DNA from: Brachybacterium sacelli
GTDB lineage: Bacteria > Actinomycetota > Actinomycetes > Actinomycetales > Dermabacteraceae
Reading direction: 5' to 3'
Length of the DNA: 64,000 nt
Assembly: GCF_017876545.1 (NCBI RefSeq)
Contig: NZ_JAGIOD010000001.1
Coordinates: 1-64,000, forward strand
In this document: piece by piece, positions 62,631-64,000 of the stretch
Layout: each line of letters starts with the position of its first letter
How positions within the stretch are numbered: position 1 is the stretch's first letter
Notes under the pieces: model-generated
Databases searched by the model: none
The model's input: only the letters and a program-made list of their open reading frames with translations
What the model was told of the DNA's origin: nothing
Translations under genes and position numbers: made by a program

Positions 62631-63875
62631 GGGACCGGGCCCGGACACGCCCACCATCGCAGGGAGCGTCGTCCCTTCAGCGTGCCCCGCGGGCCGCGCG
62701 TCGTCCTGGCCGTCCTGACCGGTCTGCTGCTGGTGGCGACCGTCGTCGGTCTCGTGGTGCTGTGGCCGACGGACGCGGAGCGCGTGGACACCTCCCAGCA
62801 TCTCGCCGAGGGCGTGGAGATCGTCCCGGTCACCGTCACCGAGGCCGAGATCGACGGACGGCCCAGCGAGACCGTCCTGGTCGGGGCCGTCGGCCGGGCG
62901 GCGCCCTACGACGGGACCAGTGTCCAGGTCGACGTGCCGCCCGAGGTCGCCGCCGACGGCATCCAGGTGGGTGACCGGCTGCGCGTGCTCTCCCTGGCCG
63001 AGAGCGCTCAGGGCGAGGCAGCGACCGGTGGCGGGGCGGAGAGTGTGCCGCTGCTGTACTACTTCGACCACGAACGCACCCTCCCGCTCGCGGTGCTGCT
63101 GGTGGCCTACCTGCTGCTGGTGGCCCTGGTGGCCCGCGGCAACGGTCTGCGGGCCATGGTCGGGCTCGCGGCCGGCGTGGCGATCGTGCTGTGGTTCATG
63201 CTGCCGGCGATCTTCGCCGGGGAGAATGCCGTGCTGGTCGCACTGGTGGCGGCATCAGCCATGATCTTCCCGTGCGTGTACTTCGCCCACGGGATCTCGG
63301 TGCGCACCATGACGGCGGTGCTCGGCACCTTCGGCGGCATCGCCGTGACCGTCGCCCTCGCCCTGCTGGGCGGGGGCCCCACCGGGATGACGGGGACCGA
63401 CGGGGAAGCGGCGCAGATGCTGTACGGGACCTATCCGCAGCTGTCGATGCCGGCGGTGTTCCTCGCCGGGGTGATCATCTCGGGCCTCGGGGCACTCAAC
63501 GACGTCACCATCACACAGGCGTCCTCCGCCTGGGAGCTGCGGGCGGCCATGCCGCGGGCCTCCCGGTTCGAGGTGTTCACCGCGACCATGCGGATCGGCC
63601 GTGACCACATCGCCTCGACCGTCTACACCCTCGCCTACGCGTACATCGGCTCCGCGCTGCCGCTGCTGATGTTCGCCTCCACCATCAACCGCTCCCTCCT
63701 GGACACCCTCACCTCCGGCGAGATCGCCGCCGAGGTCTTCCGCACCCTGATCGCGTCGATCGGCCTGGTACTCGCGATCCCGCTGACCACGGCGATCGCC
63801 GCGGCGCTCGCCACCCGACCGGCGCAGCGCGTCTCCCGCGACGAGCAGCTCGAGGAGCGCCTGGCTCGGTACTGA
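62625..63875 (+). CDS. YibE/F-family membrane protein
   Basis: A 416-residue integral membrane protein. An N-terminal transmembrane helix (VVLAVLTGLLLVATVVGLVV) is followed by an outer domain of about 110 residues, then about seven helices: LAVLLVAYLLLVALVARGNG, GLAAGVAIVLWFMLPAIFAG and VYFAHGISVRTMTAVLGTFG. The conserved YibE/F segment is GLGALNDVTITQASSAWELR, then TLAYAYIGSALPLLMFASTI. The family is widespread in Actinobacteria and Firmicutes and its transport substrate is not established. It lies 60 bases after the acyl-CoA reductase. Confidence 0.88.
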   Translation: MSGTGPGHAHHRRERRPFSVPRGPRVVLAVLTGLLLVATVVGLVVLWPTDAERVDTSQHLAEGVEIVPVTVTEAEIDGRPSETVLVGAVGRAAPYDGTSVQVDVPPEVAADGIQVGDRLRVLSLAESAQGEAATGGGAESVPLLYYFDHERTLPLAVLLVAYLLLVALVARGNGLRAMVGLAAGVAIVLWFMLPAIFAGENAVLVALVAASAMIFPCVYFAHGISVRTMTAVLGTFGGIAVTVALALLGGGPTGMTGTDGEAAQMLYGTYPQLSMPAVFLAGVIISGLGALNDVTITQASSAWELRAAMPRASRFEVFTATMRIGRDHIASTVYTLAYAYIGSALPLLMFASTINRSLLDTLTSGEIAAEVFRTLIASIGLVLAIPLTTAIAAALATRPAQRVSRDEQLEERLARY

Positions 63876-63906
63876 CCGCTCAGCCCGGCTGTGGGCCGCG
63901 ATCCGG

Positions 63907-63999
63907 TCATCTGTGGGCAGGGAAGCCCGGAAGCAGCCGGGCGGCGTCGGCCCGCTTCCCCGTCAGCTCACGAGGCGGGGCGGCGGCCGTCGCGCGCGC
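63907..63999 (-). CDS. Possible C-terminus of a gene running off the right edge
   Basis: A 30-residue open frame with strong G/C third-position bias, ending ELTGKRADAARLLPGFPAHR. It has no start in the window, and the short length prevents family recognition. It could also be random open sequence in high-GC DNA. Confidence 0.35.
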   Translation of the reverse strand, partial: ARATAAAPPRELTGKRADAARLLPGFPAHR

Positions 64000-64000
64000 G

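Overview
The window comes from a high-GC actinobacterium. The arrangement fhaA-fhaB-pstP-rodA-pbpA-pknA-pknB-trpG with sortase E, DUF881 and crgA nearby is the conserved Actinobacteria cell-growth cluster that normally lies close to oriC. Together with the other genes it fits Micrococcales, and Brachybacterium or another Dermabacteraceae member is my best guess. That guess is inference, because no rRNA or other taxonomic marker is present.

Bases 1-13,423 are an accessory region. It starts with a three-gene tyrosine-recombinase unit whose first integrase is frameshifted. Next come an IS3-family element with a -1 slippage site, a remnant of an MmeI-like DNA methyltransferase, and four SDR oxidoreductases around an XRE/MmyB-type regulator with palindromic operators. 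An AAA+ ATPase with a leaderless-looking promoter and a second IS3-family element follow. The second IS truncates a DUF222/HNH endonuclease gene and has no target duplication. The region ends at a tRNA-like gene with a CAT anticodon and irregular features.

From 13.9 to 26.7 kb, after small single genes (GNAT, pentapeptide repeat, VOC), there is a long minus-strand sulfur module. Two genes for the sulfolipid sulfoquinovosyl diacylglycerol (sqdB, sqdX) and a GNAT gene are followed by a mostly overlapping operon. That operon holds a sulfonate-type ABC importer, an acetyl-CoA synthetase, the dimethylsulfone monooxygenase SfnG, O-acetylhomoserine sulfhydrylase and a CoA-binding protein. A FolP2-like protein, a GH38 alpha-mannosidase, two tandem serine hydrolases and a secreted L,D-transpeptidase lie between 26.8 and 33.8 kb.

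From 34.1 to 47.6 kb is the growth and signalling cluster, closing with a lipoprotein, tRNA-Arg(ACG) and a strong terminator. From 47.8 to 56.8 kb are a TauE/SafE exporter, a divergent ArsR/CDF metal-efflux pair with a visible operator, a gamma-glutamyltransferase, a ThuA/Gfo-Idh-MocA sugar pair, a Tat-exported esterase and a histidine phosphatase.

From 56.8 to 62.6 kb are an alkyl-DHAP synthase homologue, a PlsC acyltransferase, an SDR reductase and a divergent fatty acyl-CoA reductase fused to a HAD phosphatase. These correspond one-to-one with the four steps of eukaryotic ether-lipid synthesis, and I consider this the most interesting candidate system here. The window ends with a YibE/F membrane protein and a possible partial gene at the edge.
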